NCBI GenBank assembly: GCA_030612185.1
Contig: JAUWOI010000212.1
Span: forward strand, 1-7,345
DNA length: 7,345 nt
Source of the DNA: Anaerolineae bacterium
Lineage (GTDB): Bacteria > Chloroflexota > Anaerolineae > B4-G1
Direction of reading: 5' to 3'
Shown in pieces: positions 5,388 to 7,345 of the stretch (positions are counted from its first letter, which is position 1; each line of letters starts with the position of its first letter). Both the position numbers and the translations under genes were made by a program. Under the pieces are notes generated by a model. The model ran no database searches, was not told the origin of the DNA, and saw nothing but the letters and a program-made list of their open reading frames with translations.

Positions 5388-5831
5388 ATGGTGAATCTGC
5401 TCCTGCGCTCGACGCTCGTGCTGGCCCTGCTGTTCGGCCTGCTGTTTGCCGTCGGGATGATGGCGGTTGTCTACTTCGATCTCTCAATCTGGGTGGCAGT
5501 CGCCTTCGCCCTCGGCACGCTGGCGCTCCAGTACCTCATCGGCCCTAATATCATCGAATGGATCTACAAGATTCGCTGGATCGAGGTGGAACAAGTGAGC
5601 CCGGAACTGGCCCGCTTCATCGAAGAGACGTGTGCCAGCCGGGAACTCCCCCTCCCACGCTTTGGTGTCATTGACGACGGCAATCCCAACGCCTTTACCT
5701 TCGGCCATTACCCCGGCGACGCCCGGCTGGTCGTGACGCGCGGGATACTGGAACTACTGACGCCGGCAGAGGTAAACACAGTGTCGTGGGCCACGAATTG
5801 GGTCACATCGCCCACTGGGACTTCGTGGTGA
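5388..5831 (+). CDS. M48 family metalloprotease, N-terminal part (frameshifted before the active site)
   Basis: ATG 5388 has GGAGGTG at 5377-5383. The frame encodes two membrane segments (about 3-28 and 32-52) and then a cytosolic region typical of HtpX-like M48 proteases: VEQVSPELARFIEE, LPLPRFGVIDDGNPNAFTFG (85-104), LVVTRGILELLTPAEVNTV (114-132). The expected next residues would be GHELGH, but this frame instead reads SWATNWV and stops at 5829-5831. The HELGH motif is present in another frame from 5786. Joining residue 132 to that frame means that 'gtgtc' at 5781-5785 needs two bases removed or one added; a GT duplication (GTC to GTGTC) would explain it simply. The intact product would be about 538 residues. 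As written, this product lacks the zinc site. Confidence 0.8.
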   Translation: MVNLLLRSTLVLALLFGLLFAVGMMAVVYFDLSIWVAVAFALGTLALQYLIGPNIIEWIYKIRWIEVEQVSPELARFIEETCASRELPLPRFGVIDDGNPNAFTFGHYPGDARLVVTRGILELLTPAEVNTVSWATNWVTSPTGTSW

Positions 5832-7006
5832 TGACGGTGGCGGGCGCCGTGCCGCTGCTACTATACCTCCTCGCCCGCTTCGCCTGGGGCGCAGGACGGG
5901 GCCGCAAACAGCGCGAGAAGGGCGGCGGGTACATCGCGCTGGTCGGCCTGATCGCCTACGTGGCCTACTTCGTCAGCCAGTACATCGTGCTGCTTCTCTC
6001 GCGGGTGCGTGAGTACTACGCCGACCGCTTCTCGGGCGAGGTGACCGGGCAGCCCGATTCCCTGGCCCGGGCATTGATCAAGATCGCCTACGGGCTGGCC
6101 AGTGCGCCACAGGAAGGCGCGAAGAAGGACGACACCCGTATGATCGCCGGGCGTGCTTTCGGCATCTTCGACCCACAGGTGGCCCAGGCGCTGGCGCTGG
6201 CCGGGGCCGGCACGGGCGCGGTCTCGACCGCTGCGATGACGGACGCGATGAAGTGGGACCTGTGGAACCCGTGGGCCATGTGGTACGAACTCTCCTCCTC
6301 CCACCCTCTGCCGGCCAAGCGTATCCGCGCCCTCGAAAAGCAGACCGAAGCACTGCACCAGATGCCCAGTTTCAGTTTCCGTGCCGAGCAGCCGGAGAGT
6401 TACTGGGACGAGTTCCTGGTGGACTTCGCCATAAACAGCCTGCCGGGAATCGGCTTCCTGGTGGGCGCGGGGGTCACGGTGGCAGGGGTGTTGTCTGGAC
6501 TACCACTGGCTGGCGCGGGAGTAGGTCTCCTGACCTGGGGAGCCGCCTGGTGGCTCAAACGGCGCTTCGTCTACCCCCGCGACATGAGCCAGCCGCGCAC
6601 GGTGGGCGAACTGGTTAGAGAGGTCAAGGTCAGCCGCGTGCGCGCCGTGCCCGGGACGCTGCAGGGCCGCATCATTGGCAAGGGCATCCCCGGCCTGTAC
6701 TGGAGCGAGGATATGGTCCTGCAAGATCAATCTGGCTACATCGTGCTCGACTACCGGCAGCCAGCGCGGCTGTGGGAGACGCTGTTTGGACTGCTGCGGG
6801 TAGATAGCCTGGTCGGGGTGAAAGGGGAGGCCCGTGGTTGGTTCCGCCGTACCCCCCGCCCACTCTTCGAACTGCGCGAACTGGAATTAGAGGATGGCCG
6901 GGTCATCAAGACCTACGTCTACCCACTGGGTGAGTTCGCCAACTACGCCATCCTGGCCCTGGGCGTGCTGGCGCTGGTGGCACAGGCAGCGGCGTTGGTG
7001 ATGTAG
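5786..7006 (+). CDS. M48 family metalloprotease, catalytic and C-terminal part
   Basis: Continuation of the protease in another frame; GTG 5786 is the first possible start but has no convincing RBS, so this is most likely the downstream half of a split gene. HELGH (3-7) supplies two zinc histidines and the catalytic Glu; REYYADRFS (75-83) gives the third zinc ligand, Glu76; SSHPLPAKRI (171-180) is the conserved SHP..RI element. Hydrophobic stretches at 14-33, 48-72, 220-256 and 385-406 predict several membrane passes. Beyond the protease domain, about 272-380 forms a soluble domain with WSEDMVLQDQSGYIVLDYR-type and GWFRR motifs (parts: WSEDMVLQDQSG 306-317; GWFRR 351-355), probably a beta-barrel/OB-like domain; that is my inference. 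The role would be membrane protein quality control. All 406 codons are well preserved, so decay is not evident. Confidence 0.82.
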   Translation: MGHELGHIAHWDFVVMTVAGAVPLLLYLLARFAWGAGRGRKQREKGGGYIALVGLIAYVAYFVSQYIVLLLSRVREYYADRFSGEVTGQPDSLARALIKIAYGLASAPQEGAKKDDTRMIAGRAFGIFDPQVAQALALAGAGTGAVSTAAMTDAMKWDLWNPWAMWYELSSSHPLPAKRIRALEKQTEALHQMPSFSFRAEQPESYWDEFLVDFAINSLPGIGFLVGAGVTVAGVLSGLPLAGAGVGLLTWGAAWWLKRRFVYPRDMSQPRTVGELVREVKVSRVRAVPGTLQGRIIGKGIPGLYWSEDMVLQDQSGYIVLDYRQPARLWETLFGLLRVDSLVGVKGEARGWFRRTPRPLFELRELELEDGRVIKTYVYPLGEFANYAILALGVLALVAQAAALVM

Positions 7007-7008
7007 TG

Positions 7009-7345
7009 ATGCATGCTGATCTCCTCATCCATTCCGCCGCGCAACTATGCGTCATCCCTCCACAAAATGGTGGCCCCCAGCGAGGACGCGCTCTGGGCGA
7101 CCGTTCGGCTGAGCACTCACGGCGAAGCCTGGGACTCATTGAGGATGGGGCGGTGGCCTGCGTTGACGGGCGCATCGTCGCCGTCGGTCCCACAGCTGAG
7201 GTGCGCACCGCTTGGCAGGCCACCGTCGAACTGGACGTTTCCGGCAAAGTCGTCTGCCCCGGCTTCGTGGACCCCCACACCCACGTTGTGTGGGCCGGCG
7301 AACGGGCCGCCGAGTTCGAGCAGCGCGTGCGTGGCGCGACCTATA
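7009..7345 (+). CDS. hutI: Imidazolonepropionase (HutI), 3'-truncated by the window end
   Basis: The first 112 residues of an amidohydrolase of the HutI type; the frame is open to the last base. Seen: ADLLIHSAAQL (3-13), LIEDGAVACVDGRIVAVG (43-60), and the metal-binding motif GFVDPHTHVVWAG (85-97) with His90 and His92, followed by RAAEFEQRVRGATY. The HutI-specific pattern is the aspartate-rich PHTH followed by [FW]AG.R..EFE and GATY. The enzyme hydrolyses 4-imidazolone-5-propanoate to N-formimino-L-glutamate in histidine breakdown. ATG 7009 lies two bases after the protease stop; a GTG at 7006 in the same frame is an alternative. No good RBS is seen, so translation may depend on the upstream gene. 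Residues 32-40 are an extra in-frame insert compared with the usual 'LGDLGVIEDG' layout. The other hut genes would lie downstream. Confidence 0.85.
   Translation, partial: MHADLLIHSAAQLCVIPPQNGGPQRGRALGDRSAEHSRRSLGLIEDGAVACVDGRIVAVGPTAEVRTAWQATVELDVSGKVVCPGFVDPHTHVVWAGERAAEFEQRVRGATY
7102..7128 (+). repeat. 27-nt hairpin-forming insert within hutI
   Basis: Codons 32-40 of hutI form an extra in-frame block whose arms pair imperfectly: TTCGGCTGAG on the left with CTCACGGCGAA on the right, a 2-nt CA loop, one bulge and one mismatch. It looks like a short REP-like palindrome that inserted without breaking the frame. No second copy is visible in this window. Confidence 0.5.

Noticed and set aside
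5775..5800. Programmed -1 ribosomal frameshift in the M48 gene.
   Set aside because: No X XXY YYZ slippery heptamer in the right frame and no obvious downstream stem were found; a 2-nt duplication is simpler. Kept only as a possibility in the finding.
1..7345. CRISPR array, tRNA or rRNA gene, or transposase gene.
   Set aside because: No regularly spaced repeat array, no cloverleaf-like or rRNA segment and no transposase-like protein could be recognised on either strand.

Overview
The window is a GC-rich bacterial chromosome segment. The overall composition, the DUF433/PIN-like toxin-antitoxin pair, the style of the lipid kinase and the short dispersed repeats inside coding regions suggest a Chloroflexota (Anaerolineae-like) genome, probably environmental. 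This taxonomic guess is inference only; there is no rRNA or marker gene to settle it.

Region 1 (1-2829, + strand) is a tightly overlapping operon: the 3' part of a CoA-transferase subunit A gene, the complete subunit B gene (glutaconate CoA-transferase/IpdAB type), a diacylglycerol-kinase-family lipid kinase, and a PlsC-like acyl-glycerol-phosphate acyltransferase. Junctions overlap by 4, 1 and 4 nt, so translation is probably coupled. The pairing of CoA chemistry with two phosphatidate-forming enzyme families suggests a lipid or acyl-CoA theme. The operon ends at a 14-bp perfect hairpin (2860-2891), which also serves a convergent gene.

Region 2 (2919-4197) is a small toxin-antitoxin island. 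On the - strand a DUF433 antitoxin gene, with a near-consensus promoter and a strong RBS, overlaps by 1 nt a DUF5615 PIN-like toxin gene that is broken by a single-nucleotide frameshift. Divergently, on the + strand, is a small antitoxin-like gene with no toxin partner. It is followed by a pair of inverted REP-like palindromes (4221-4316).

Region 3 (4344-7345, + strand) holds a secreted SLT-type lytic transglycosylase with its own sigma-70-like promoter, then an M48 membrane metalloprotease with its own promoter. The protease reading frame is broken immediately before the HELGH zinc motif. Two nucleotides after its stop begins a 3'-truncated imidazolonepropionase gene (hutI).

Main points of interest: two frameshifts in otherwise well-preserved genes; an octamer tandem repeat translated in frame inside the lipid kinase; a 27-nt hairpin-forming insert translated inside HutI; a PlsC HX4D motif changed to HX4E; a transglycosylase with Met in place of the usual Gln of the GLMQ motif; and the solitary antitoxin with its adjacent inverted repeat pair. 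No clearly new multi-gene system is evident.
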